In this document: positions 35,904 to 43,899 of the stretch, one piece after another
Numbering within the stretch: position 1 is the stretch's first letter
How the letters are laid out: every line of letters begins with the position of its first letter
Source of the DNA: Pseudomonas bharatica CSV86
GTDB taxonomy: Bacteria; Pseudomonadota; Gammaproteobacteria; Pseudomonadales; Pseudomonadaceae
Reading direction: 5' to 3'
Assembly (NCBI RefSeq): GCF_000319305.2
Contig: NZ_AMWJ02000007.1
Coordinates: forward strand, 75,001 to 139,000
DNA: 64,000 nucleotides
Translations under genes and position numbers: made by a program
The notes under the pieces: model-generated
Told to the model about the DNA's origin: nothing
What the model saw: only the letters and a program-made list of their open reading frames with translations
Databases searched by the model: none

Positions 35904-38840
35904 ATGCCGCACATGCCCAAAGGATTGAAACGCGCCCTCGGCGCCTTGTTGGTTGCGCTTGCCCTGTACAGCCTTCTCGGCTTCTTCATCCTCCCCGGCG
36001 TTGCCCTGCGAATTGCCAACCAGCAGTTGGCGCAGTACGCCACCGTTCCCGCCCACCTACAGCGCATCGAACTCAACCCGTTCAGCCTTGAGTTGACTGT
36101 TTGGGGCCTGCAGATCGGCGAGCCGGGCAAGGAACAACTCGGCTTCGAGAAGCTTTATGCCAACCTGCAACTGGATAGCCTATGGACCAAGGCCTTGCAC
36201 CTGGAGCGGGTCGAGCTGGTCAAGCCACGTACCGAGGTACTGTTCGCCAAGGATGGACAACTCAACCTGGTCAATCTGTTCAAGCTCCCTCCCAGCGAAT
36301 CCAAGCCCGAGGAACCGGCCAGCGAACCGTTTCCACTGCGCATCGGCAGCATCCGCCTGAGCGACGGCTACCTGCATTTCGAGGATGCCCGCCCGAGCGA
36401 GCCGATCGAATTCCTCTACGATGCGATGAACCTGGAGTTGAAGAACCTCAGCACGTTGCCTGACGACAACACCGACATGACGTTGGTAGCTACCGGCCCC
36501 AACGGTGGCCAGATCGACTGGACCGGCACCTTCAGCCTGTCGCCGATCGCCTCCAAGGGCTCGCTGAAAGTCAGCGATGCCAAGATGAAAGCCTTCTGGC
36601 CCTACGTTCGCGATGCCGCACCGCTGGTGCTCGAGGATGGCACCTGGAACCTGCAAAGCGACTACAACTTCAGCCTCGGCAAGCAGACCGAGCTGCTGCT
36701 GGAGAACGTGGCGCTGAGCGTGTCTTCCTTCGCCATCAAGGCCCCGGACGACCGGCCGCTGGCACGCTTGGCCAGGCTGGATGTCAGCGAAACCTCCATC
36801 GACCTGGCCAAGCAACTGGTCACCGTCGGCAAGATCCGCAGTGAGCAGCTGGAAACCTGGGCCGCCCTGGAGGCCGATGGGCAATTGGACTGGCAGAAAC
36901 TGTTCGCCAGCCAGCCGCCCAAGGCCACCGAAAAGCAAAAGGCCGAGCCCGCCGCCGCCGAACCTACGCCGAAAGAACAGGCCGTGGAGGACAAACCCTG
37001 GCAGGTGCTGCTCAAGGACACCCAGGTGCGCAACTACCGGGTTCACCTCGCTGACCGTACCCGGAAAGAGCCGGTCTCCCTGGATGTGGGCCCGCTGAAC
37101 GCCGACCTGCAGAACTTCGACAGCCTCAACCAGTCGCCCTTCACGCTCAGGCTCGATAGCGGCGTCGGCAAGCAGGGCAAGCTGCAAGCAGCCGGCGAGG
37201 TCAACCTGGCCCCCGTGAAGGCGAAGCTGAAAGTCAGCACCCAGGACATCGACCTGCGCATTGCCCAGGCCTACATCAGCCCGTTCATCCGCCTGGAATT
37301 GCGCAGCGGCATGCTCGGTGCCGATCTCGACCTCGATCTGAAGAGCACGGAGCCGCTGGCCTTCACCGTCGCCGGCAAGGCCCGCGTCAACCAGATGCAC
37401 ACCCTCGACACCATCAAGGACCGCGACTTCGTCAAATGGCAACAACTTGACCTGAGCGGTATCGACTACCGTCACGGCGACGCGCTGAGCATCGGCCGGG
37501 TCGATCTGCAACAGCCCTACGCGCGCTTCATGATCAACGAGGACCGTACCACCAACATCGACGACCTGCTGATTCCGCAGCCCGCCGGCAAAGAGACCAC
37601 GCCCCAGGCCAGGACTGCGGCCAGCAACGAGAAGCCGCTGGGCATACGCATTGGCCAGATCACCATTAATGACGGCTCGGCAAACTTTGCCGACTTTAGC
37701 CTGACGCCGAACTTCGCCACCGCCATCCAGCAGCTCAATGGCCAGATCGGGACCATCGACAACCGCCAGCCGGTTCCGGCCAAGGTCGATGTGAAAGGCA
37801 AGGTCGACCGCTATGCGCCGGTAACCATCAAGGGCGCGCTCAATCCCTTCAACCCGCTGGCCAGCCTGGATATTGCCACCAGCTTCAAGCGGGTCGAGCT
37901 GACCACCCTGACCCCTTACTCCGGCAAGTTCGCCGGGTATCGCATTCGCAAGGGCCGGCTCAACCTCGATCTGCACTACCTGATTACCAACGGCCAGCTC
38001 AAGGCCGAAAACAAGGTGGTAGTGGAGCAACTGCAATTGGGTGAGAAAGTCGACAGCCCGGATGCCGTGGACCTGCCAATCCGCCTGGCGATCGCCCTGC
38101 TGAAGGACACCGAAGGCAAGATCTCCATCGAATTGCCGGTCACCGGCGATCTCAACAACCCGCAGTTCAGCGTAATGCCGATTGTCTGGCAGACGTTGCG
38201 CAACCTGGTTTTGCGCGCGGTACAGGCGCCGTTCAAGCTGATCGGCGGGCTGATCGCCGGCGGCGGTTCCGAAGACCTTGGCACCGTCGCCTTCACCCCC
38301 GGCTCCAGCGATCTGACTGCGGACGCCCAAGGCTCGCTGGACAAGCTCGCCGCCGCCCTGCAGCAGCGCCCGACCCTGCGTCTGGAAATCGAAGGCACCA
38401 GCGCCCAGAGCAGCGATGGCCCGCTGATCGCCGGGCAGCGCCTGGAAAGGGAATACCAGAGCACTTATTACAAGATGCTGCAGCGACGTGGCGACAAGGT
38501 ACCAGCCCAGGCCTCGATGCTTCAGGTGCCGGAAGATGACAAGCCGGCCATGCTCGAGGGCATCTACCGCTCCCGCCTGAAACAACAGCCACCCAAGGAA
38601 TGGGAGCAACTGGACACCAAGCAGCGCATTGCCAACATGCGTGACGCGGTGCTGATGAGCTGGGCGGAAAGCAGCGTTCTGCTTCGTCAACTGGGCCAGG
38701 CGCGGGCCAGCAGCATCAAGGACTATCTGGTGGACAAGGGCAAGCTGGAGGATGACCGCGTCTATTTCATCGATGCCAGCCTGGGCGAAGCCGAATCCGA
38801 CGGGCGGGTCATCACTCCATTGCATCTCGACGCAGAGTGA
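35904..38840 (+). CDS. DUF748 (AsmA-like) protein with OmpA-like C-terminal region
   Basis: A 978-residue envelope protein. One N-terminal membrane segment (about residues 12-35) is followed by a long beta-rich region of the AsmA/DUF748 type (FSLELTVWGLQIGEPG, RIGSIRLSDGYLHFEDA, LGIRIGQITINDGSANFADFSL repeats of the 'I-x-D-G' pattern). The C-terminal part, from about residue 790, reads TVAFTPGSSDLTADAQGSLDKLAAAL, resembling an OmpA-like peptidoglycan-associated domain. AsmA-like proteins are linked to lipid transport between membranes; the role here is inferred. Starts at 35904 or 35913 are both possible. The plus-strand transcript ends at a hairpin near 38,870. Confidence 0.85.
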   Translation: MPHMPKGLKRALGALLVALALYSLLGFFILPGVALRIANQQLAQYATVPAHLQRIELNPFSLELTVWGLQIGEPGKEQLGFEKLYANLQLDSLWTKALHLERVELVKPRTEVLFAKDGQLNLVNLFKLPPSESKPEEPASEPFPLRIGSIRLSDGYLHFEDARPSEPIEFLYDAMNLELKNLSTLPDDNTDMTLVATGPNGGQIDWTGTFSLSPIASKGSLKVSDAKMKAFWPYVRDAAPLVLEDGTWNLQSDYNFSLGKQTELLLENVALSVSSFAIKAPDDRPLARLARLDVSETSIDLAKQLVTVGKIRSEQLETWAALEADGQLDWQKLFASQPPKATEKQKAEPAAAEPTPKEQAVEDKPWQVLLKDTQVRNYRVHLADRTRKEPVSLDVGPLNADLQNFDSLNQSPFTLRLDSGVGKQGKLQAAGEVNLAPVKAKLKVSTQDIDLRIAQAYISPFIRLELRSGMLGADLDLDLKSTEPLAFTVAGKARVNQMHTLDTIKDRDFVKWQQLDLSGIDYRHGDALSIGRVDLQQPYARFMINEDRTTNIDDLLIPQPAGKETTPQARTAASNEKPLGIRIGQITINDGSANFADFSLTPNFATAIQQLNGQIGTIDNRQPVPAKVDVKGKVDRYAPVTIKGALNPFNPLASLDIATSFKRVELTTLTPYSGKFAGYRIRKGRLNLDLHYLITNGQLKAENKVVVEQLQLGEKVDSPDAVDLPIRLAIALLKDTEGKISIELPVTGDLNNPQFSVMPIVWQTLRNLVLRAVQAPFKLIGGLIAGGGSEDLGTVAFTPGSSDLTADAQGSLDKLAAALQQRPTLRLEIEGTSAQSSDGPLIAGQRLEREYQSTYYKMLQRRGDKVPAQASMLQVPEDDKPAMLEGIYRSRLKQQPPKEWEQLDTKQRIANMRDAVLMSWAESSVLLRQLGQARASSIKDYLVDKGKLEDDRVYFIDASLGEAESDGRVITPLHLDAE

Positions 38841-38853
38841 TTTTCCGCCAGCC

Positions 38854-38885
38854 AAAAAAGTGAGCCCCGGCGCATGGCCGGGGCT
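38854..38885 (-). terminator. Terminator of the BON-domain gene (possibly bidirectional)
   Basis: A 9-bp perfect stem AGCCCCGGC/GCCGGGGCT with a five-base loop. Read on the minus strand it is followed by ACTTTTTT, a good U tract, so it ends the BON gene. The same stem may also end the convergent DUF748 transcript. Confidence 0.8.
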
Positions 38886-38952
38886 CGGGGCGCCCAAATC
38901 CTTTTGGGCTGTCGCATGAACCGTCAGGATCAGCGAGCGGAACAAACCATTA

Positions 38953-39306
38953 TCAGTTGGTTTTCAGGCCATCAGCCGAAACAGCCTGTACGCCTTTGAT
39001 TTTCTTGGCGATGGCAACGGCGGTGTCTTTCTGCGCCGAAGTCACGGCCACGTCGGAGGACAGCGATACCACACCCTTGTTGGTCTCGACCTTGATGTCG
39101 GTACCTGGAATACCTTTCTCGGTGACCAGGTCGGCTTTGACCTTGGTGGTGATCCAGGTGTCGGAAGTGGCTTCCTTCGCTTTGGTCACTTCACCGGCTG
39201 CGAGCATCATCGGAGCCTGGGTGGACTGTTGAGCAGCGAAGGCGACATTGCCCAGGGTCAGGGTCAGGGCAGTAGCGGTGGCAGCAGCGATAGCGAACTT
39301 CTTCAT
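38953..39306 (-). CDS. BON-domain periplasmic protein
   Basis: A 117-residue exported protein. It has a Sec signal peptide (MKKFAIAAATATALTLTLGNVAFA, cleavage after AFA) followed by one BON domain from about residue 50: DTWITTKVKADLVTEKGIPGTDIKVETNKGVVSLSSDVAV. BON proteins such as OsmY are induced by stress and may bind membranes or proteins in the periplasm. The ATG at 39306 has AGGAG upstream. Longer in-frame text upstream (to 39618) runs through a REPIN and is not coding. Confidence 0.9.
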   Translation of the reverse strand: MKKFAIAAATATALTLTLGNVAFAAQQSTQAPMMLAAGEVTKAKEATSDTWITTKVKADLVTEKGIPGTDIKVETNKGVVSLSSDVAVTSAQKDTAVAIAKKIKGVQAVSADGLKTN

Positions 39307-39526
39307 ACGAGACACTCCTGTTTTTCGAAAGGGCCTGCGCCGACATGTCCTGGCGGCAGGTGTACCTGAGTTATTGCAGGGGCTGTGCCAGTTTTTTATC
39401 CAAATAAAATCGTTTAAAAACAGTAACTTACGAATTAAGAGGTTTCGCTGGATCGTGCAATTTGCAAAGTGGGCTGCCGTTTCGCTTGCAAGATGCAAGT
39501 TACCAAACCCGAAAGCACAACACCGA

Positions 39527-39604
39527 CCCTGTGGGAGCTGGCTTGCCAGCGATTGCTGCAGTGAATTCACCATAGCAATCGCTGGCAAGCCAGCTCCCAC
39601 AGGG
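39527..39604. repeat. REPIN (compact inverted REP pair)
   Basis: Perfect 31-bp arms (39527-39557 and 39574-39604) containing TGTGGGAGCTGGCTTGCCAG flank a 16-base loop with GAATTC. It sits 27 bases beyond the pnp terminator stem. Confidence 0.95.
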
Positions 39605-39630
39605 GTTGGTGCAAGCATTCAGAATGCATA

Positions 39631-39654
39631 AAAAAAGGGCCCCGAAGGGCCCTT
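39631..39654 (-). terminator. Intrinsic terminator of rpsO-pnp
   Basis: The minus strand reads AAGGGCCC-TTCG-GGGCCCTT followed by further T residues (six in all): an 8-bp stem with UUCG loop, 24 bases past the pnp stop. Confidence 0.92.
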
Positions 39655-39677
39655 CATTCAGCTAAGGTCGCGAGGAC

Positions 39678-41783
39678 TCAGACGCCCGATGCCTTGGCAG
39701 CAGCAACGTCCTTGATCGACAGCTTGATACGGCCGCGGTTGTCCACGTCCAGTACCAGCACTTCGACTTCCTGGCCTTCCTTCAGCACGTCGGTGACCTT
39801 CTCGACACGAGCGTCGCTCAGCATCGAGATATGCACCAGGCCGTCCTTGCCCGGCAGGATGTTGACGAAGGCACCGAAGTCGACGATGCGCTCTACCTTG
39901 CCGACGTAGATCTTGCCGATCTCGGCCTCGGCGGTGATGCTCAGTACGCGCTGGCGTGCAGCTTCAGCGGCGTCCTTGGTTTCACCGAAGATCTTGATCG
40001 AGCCGTCGTCCTCGATATCGATCGAAGCCTTGGTTTCTTCGCAGATGGCACGGATGGTCGCGCCGCCTTTGCCGATGACGTCGCGGATCTTGTCGGTGTC
40101 GATCTTCATCGCGATCATGGTCGGCGCGTTTTCCGACAGCTCGCTGCGGGACTGGGCGATGACCTGGTTCATCTGGCCGAGGATGTTCAGGCGCGCTTCA
40201 AGGGCCTGGCCCAGGGCGATTTCCATGATCTCTTCGGTGATGCCGTTGATCTTGATGTCCATCTGCAGCGCGGTGACGCCCTTGGCGGTACCGGCGACCT
40301 TGAAGTCCATGTCGCCCAGGTGGTCTTCGTCACCCAGGATGTCGGTCAGGATGGCGAACTTCTCGCCTTCCTTCACCAGGCCCATGGCGATACCGGCAAC
40401 CGGCGCCTTCATCGGTACACCGGCGTCCATCAGGGCCAGGGAAGCACCGCAGACCGAAGCCATGGAGCTGGAGCCGTTGGATTCGGTGATTTCCGATACG
40501 ACGCGGATGGTGTACGGGAACTCGTCGGCAGCCGGCAGCATGGCCTGGACCGAACGACGGGCCAGACGGCCGTGACCGATTTCGCGACGGCCAGCACCGC
40601 CCATGCGACCACACTCGCCCACCGAGAACGGAGGGAAATTGTAGTGCAGCATGAAGGGGTCTTTCTTCTCGCCTTCCAGGGTGTCCAGCAACTGTGCGTC
40701 ACGGGCAGTACCCAGGGTTGCAACGACCAGGGCCTGGGTCTCGCCACGGGTGAACAGTGCGGAACCGTGGGTCTTCGGCAGAACACCGACTTCGATGTTC
40801 AGCGGGCGAACGGTCTTGGTGTCGCGGCCGTCGATACGTGGCTTGCCGTTGACGATGTTTTCGCGAACGGTGCGGTATTCGATCTCGCCGAAGATGTCCT
40901 TCACTTCACCAGCGCCAGGCTGGCCTTCTTCGCCGGAGAACCTGGCGACCGCCTGGTCGCGCAGCTCGCCCAGGCGGGCGTAACGGTCGGCCTTGACGGT
41001 GATGGTGTAGGCCTGGGAAACGGCTTCGCCGAACTCGGCACGAACGGCGTTCAGCAGTTCGGTGTTGGCAACCGCTGGCTTCCAGTCCCAGGTCGGCTTG
41101 GCGGCTTCGGCGGCGAATTCCTTGACGGCCTGGATCACGGCCTGGAATTCGTCGTGGGCGAACAGCACGGCGCCCAGCATCTGGTCTTCGGTCAGTTCCT
41201 TGGCTTCCGATTCAACCATCAGTACGGCGTCGGAAGTACCGGCCACGACCATGTCCAGGCTGGAGGCAGCAAGTTGCTCGTAGGTCGGGTTCAGCAGGTA
41301 ACCGGTGCTTTCGTGGAAGGCAACGCGGGCGGCGCCGATCGGGCCTTCGAACGGGATGCCGGAAACGGCCAGCGCAGCCGAGGTACCGATCATCGCAGCG
41401 ATGTCCGGATCGGTCTTCTTGCTGGTGGAGACGACGGTGCAGACGACCTGCACTTCGTTCATGAAGCCTTCGGGGAACAGCGGACGGATCGGACGATCGA
41501 TCAGGCGCGAGGTCAGGGTCTCTTTCTCGGAAGGACGGCCTTCACGCTTGAAGAAGCCACCAGGGATCTTGCCGGCGGCGTAGGTCTTTTCCTGATAATG
41601 GACGGACAGCGGGAAGAAGCCCTTGCCCGGGTCGGCCTGCTTGGCACCGACAACGGTGACCAGCACGGTGACATCATTGTCGACGGTGACCAGTACGGCA
41701 CCGGACGCTTGACGGGCGATACGGCCCGTTTCGAGGGTTACGGTCGATTGACCGAACTGGAATTTCTTGATTACCGGGTTCAC
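39678..41783 (-). CDS. pnp: Polyribonucleotide nucleotidyltransferase (PNPase)
   Basis: This phosphorolytic 3'-5' exoribonuclease is central to mRNA decay and a degradosome partner. The 701-residue sequence has two RNase PH domains (first about residues 10-145; second from about 300, with FTRGETQALVVATLGT and the metal-site DILGDEDHLGDMDFKVAGT). A KH domain follows (DKIRDVIGKGGATIRAICEET), then an S1 domain (IGKIYVGKVERIVDFGAFVNILPGKDGLVHIS). All are intact. It follows rpsO at 253 bases, as in most gammaproteobacteria. Confidence 0.97.
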   Translation of the reverse strand: MNPVIKKFQFGQSTVTLETGRIARQASGAVLVTVDNDVTVLVTVVGAKQADPGKGFFPLSVHYQEKTYAAGKIPGGFFKREGRPSEKETLTSRLIDRPIRPLFPEGFMNEVQVVCTVVSTSKKTDPDIAAMIGTSAALAVSGIPFEGPIGAARVAFHESTGYLLNPTYEQLAASSLDMVVAGTSDAVLMVESEAKELTEDQMLGAVLFAHDEFQAVIQAVKEFAAEAAKPTWDWKPAVANTELLNAVRAEFGEAVSQAYTITVKADRYARLGELRDQAVARFSGEEGQPGAGEVKDIFGEIEYRTVRENIVNGKPRIDGRDTKTVRPLNIEVGVLPKTHGSALFTRGETQALVVATLGTARDAQLLDTLEGEKKDPFMLHYNFPPFSVGECGRMGGAGRREIGHGRLARRSVQAMLPAADEFPYTIRVVSEITESNGSSSMASVCGASLALMDAGVPMKAPVAGIAMGLVKEGEKFAILTDILGDEDHLGDMDFKVAGTAKGVTALQMDIKINGITEEIMEIALGQALEARLNILGQMNQVIAQSRSELSENAPTMIAMKIDTDKIRDVIGKGGATIRAICEETKASIDIEDDGSIKIFGETKDAAEAARQRVLSITAEAEIGKIYVGKVERIVDFGAFVNILPGKDGLVHISMLSDARVEKVTDVLKEGQEVEVLVLDVDNRGRIKLSIKDVAAAKASGV

Positions 41784-42036
41784 GGTTTCCTACCTTCTCT
41801 TCAGTTGCACTTGGGGGAACTGGTTTCTTGCGAATTCTTGGGCAGAACGGGGAATCGGCCCCATTGACCGTCCAGATAAAACTAGAGGTTGGGAGCCTGC
41901 CCTGCCATCGCGCTAAGCGCTCCGGCGGAACAGCCAACCAACCTCTCGGATACGCGGGGTGCGTTCGCGTGCCGGGGAGCCGAAGCCCCCGGCTGACGAC
42001 CGCAGTACGCCGCGCACACCACTGGTCGGGCCGCTA
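41784..42036 (-). other. rpsO-pnp intergenic region with hairpin
   Basis: 253 bases between rpsO and pnp. A strong stem at 41971-41993 (minus strand GCCGGGG...CCCCGGC around a GC-TTCG-GC apex, one bulge) has no T run. By comparison with the RNase III site in the E. coli pnp leader it may be a processing site; that is inference. Confidence 0.6.
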
Positions 42037-42306
42037 TTAGCGACGCAGACCCAGACGACCGATCAGGGCGCTGTAACGAGTGGTGTCTTTGCCTTTCAGG
42101 TAGTCCAGCAGCTTGCGACGCTGGTTAACCATGCGGATCAGGCCACGACGGGAGTGGTGGTCTTTACCGTTGGCCTTGAAGTGGCCTTGCAGCTTGTTGA
42201 TGTTGGCGGTCAGCAGGGCAACCTGCACTTCCGGGCTACCGGTGTCGCCGGCGGCTTGCTGATAGTCGGCAACGATCTGAGCTTTTTCTTCAACGCTGAG
42301 TGCCAT
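42037..42306 (-). CDS. rpsO: 30S ribosomal protein S15
   Basis: A primary 16S rRNA-binding protein of the small subunit that contacts the central domain and bridges to 23S rRNA. It has the standard 89 residues, with family motifs GDTGSPEVQVALLTANINKLQGHFK and KDHHSRRGLIRMVNQRRKLLDYLK. It is between truB and pnp. In E. coli S15 represses its own mRNA; no structure was checked here. Confidence 0.97.
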   Translation of the reverse strand: MALSVEEKAQIVADYQQAAGDTGSPEVQVALLTANINKLQGHFKANGKDHHSRRGLIRMVNQRRKLLDYLKGKDTTRYSALIGRLGLRR

Positions 42307-42454
42307 TTGGCTTTCTCCAAATCAACGGAAACCCGAAGGTTCCCAACAGGCCAGGGACAAGCCCTGTATTAAGAAAATGAGGTGTGACCATGCCTGTTGA
42401 CAGCCACCCTCGTGTCCCCAGTACCAGGCCAAGGCCCTGCACTGACGGTTTCGA

Positions 42455-43372
42455 TCATTCCGACCGAATCAGTCGACGCGGCGCGATGCGCCCGTCTTCG
42501 CTCACTTCACCGATACCGATGAAGCGACCGTTGTGATCCTGAACGCGGACCATGCCGAATTTCGGCGCGTCCGGCGAACGTACCGGCTGACCATGCAACC
42601 AGTAGAAAGCACTGTGCTCGGAGAACTGCAGCAACGGCCAGTCCTGCAGACCGCTGTCGGAAGGCATCAGGAAGCGATCGATCGCTTCGTTGCCACCTTC
42701 GGCGTGGGCCGCCTCGAGTTCTTCGAGGGTCACGGTCTGGGCCAGCTCGAACGGTCCGGCCTGGGTCCTGCGCAGTTCCGCGACATAAGCACCGCAGCCC
42801 AGTACCTCGCCGATGTCCTCGACCAAGGTGCGAATATACGTGCCTTTGCTGCAGCCGACCGACAGGCGAACCCGGGTGCCTTCGCACTCCAGCAGTTCCA
42901 AGCGGGTAATAGTAACAGAACGCGCTTCACGCTCCACTACTTCCCCTGCACGGGCCAGTTTGTACAGCGGCTGGCCATCACGCTTGAGAGCCGAGTACAT
43001 CGGCGGTATCTGGCTGATTTCACCACGGAATCGTGGCAGAACCGCTTCAATGTCCGCGCGACCAACGGTCACATCGCGGGTGCGCAGCACTTCGCCTTCG
43101 GCATCCGCAGTACTGGTGGTCTGACCCAGTTGCATGACCGTCTCATAGCCTTTGTCGGAATCGAGCAGGTACTGGGAGAACTTGGTGGCTTCGCCAAAGC
43201 ACAGCGGCAGAACGCCACTAGCCAGCGGATCGAGGCTGCCGGTGTGTCCGGCCTTCTCGGCGTTGAGCAGCCAGCGGACCTTCTGCAACGCGGCGTTGGA
43301 CGTGAACCCCAACGGTTTGTCGAGCAGGATGATGCCGCTGACGTTACGGCGGATGCGTTTGACCTGGGCCAC
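42455..43372 (-). CDS. truB: tRNA pseudouridine(55) synthase
   Basis: It forms pseudouridine 55 in the T loop of nearly all tRNAs. The 305-residue protein has GIILLDKPLGFTSN, the catalytic Asp in KAGHTGSLDPLASGVLPLCFGEATKF, YEFVMQLG-type text, IPPMYSALKRDGQPLYKLAR and KGTYIRTLVEDIG. A C-terminal PUA-like part follows. It starts three bases after rbfA stops, so the two are co-translated. Confidence 0.96.
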   Translation of the reverse strand: MAQVKRIRRNVSGIILLDKPLGFTSNAALQKVRWLLNAEKAGHTGSLDPLASGVLPLCFGEATKFSQYLLDSDKGYETVMQLGQTTSTADAEGEVLRTRDVTVGRADIEAVLPRFRGEISQIPPMYSALKRDGQPLYKLARAGEVVEREARSVTITRLELLECEGTRVRLSVGCSKGTYIRTLVEDIGEVLGCGAYVAELRRTQAGPFELAQTVTLEELEAAHAEGGNEAIDRFLMPSDSGLQDWPLLQFSEHSAFYWLHGQPVRSPDAPKFGMVRVQDHNGRFIGIGEVSEDGRIAPRRLIRSE

Positions 43373-43375
43373 CGG

Positions 43376-43777
43376 TTACTCCTTGTCGCTGTCCGGAGCG
43401 TCGGCGCTCTGGTGCAGGCTGTCCTCGGCAACGGCGCGCTCGATCAGGGCCGACAGGTGGGCACCGCGGCTGACGCTTTCGTCATAGTGGAAATGCAGTT
43501 GCGGCACGCTGCGCAGCTTCATTTCGCGACCAAGCTGCATGCGCAGGAAGCCGGCGGCGGAATTGAGGACCTTCAGGCTTTGCTGGATCGCATCGTCGCC
43601 TTCCTGGCCCATGACGGTGATGAACACCTTGGCATGGCCGACATCGCGACTGACATCGACGGCGGTGATGGTAACCAGGCCGACGCGCGGGTCTTTCACT
43701 TCACGACGAATCAGCTGGGCCAGCTCGCGCTGCATCTGATCGCCGATACGTTGGGTACGGCTATATTCTTTTGCCAT
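43376..43777 (-). CDS. rbfA: Ribosome-binding factor A
   Basis: A 30S maturation and cold-adaptation factor with a KH-like fold, of the usual 133 residues. Family text: RTQRIGDQMQRELAQLIRREVKDPRVGLVTITAVDVSRDVGHAKVFITVMG and the later LRSVPQLHFHYDESVSRG. It lies between infB and truB in the conserved operon. Confidence 0.95.
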   Translation of the reverse strand: MAKEYSRTQRIGDQMQRELAQLIRREVKDPRVGLVTITAVDVSRDVGHAKVFITVMGQEGDDAIQQSLKVLNSAAGFLRMQLGREMKLRSVPQLHFHYDESVSRGAHLSALIERAVAEDSLHQSADAPDSDKE

Positions 43778-43804
43778 GTCTTGCTACCTGTAACTAAAGC
43801 GGCA

Positions 43805-43839
43805 AACGCCCGGCCAGGCATGAAGCCTGACCGGGCGTT
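43805..43839 (-). terminator. Hairpin between infB and rbfA
   Basis: Stem AACGCCCGG/CCGGGCGTT is continued by CAGGC/GCCTG around a five-base loop. On the minus strand it is followed only by GTTTGCC, so it may attenuate or stabilise rather than end the operon. Confidence 0.6.
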
Positions 43840-43899
43840 GCGTTCAGAGCATCCAGCGGGGCCATGCGGCCACCTGCCTGGCGCTTCCAAGCTCGCGCA

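Larger units (their letters stand above)
39307..39677. other. Intergenic region between BON gene and pnp
   Basis: 371 bases with no protein gene. It contains an A/T-rich stretch upstream of the BON gene (about 39,390-39,450, a likely promoter area), a REPIN, and the pnp terminator. Confidence 0.8.

Noticed and set aside
36180..38945. Minus-strand open frame of about 920 codons under the DUF748 gene
   Set aside because: Antisense shadow; composition follows codon complementarity and no domain is recognisable, while the plus-strand protein has a membrane anchor and family repeats.
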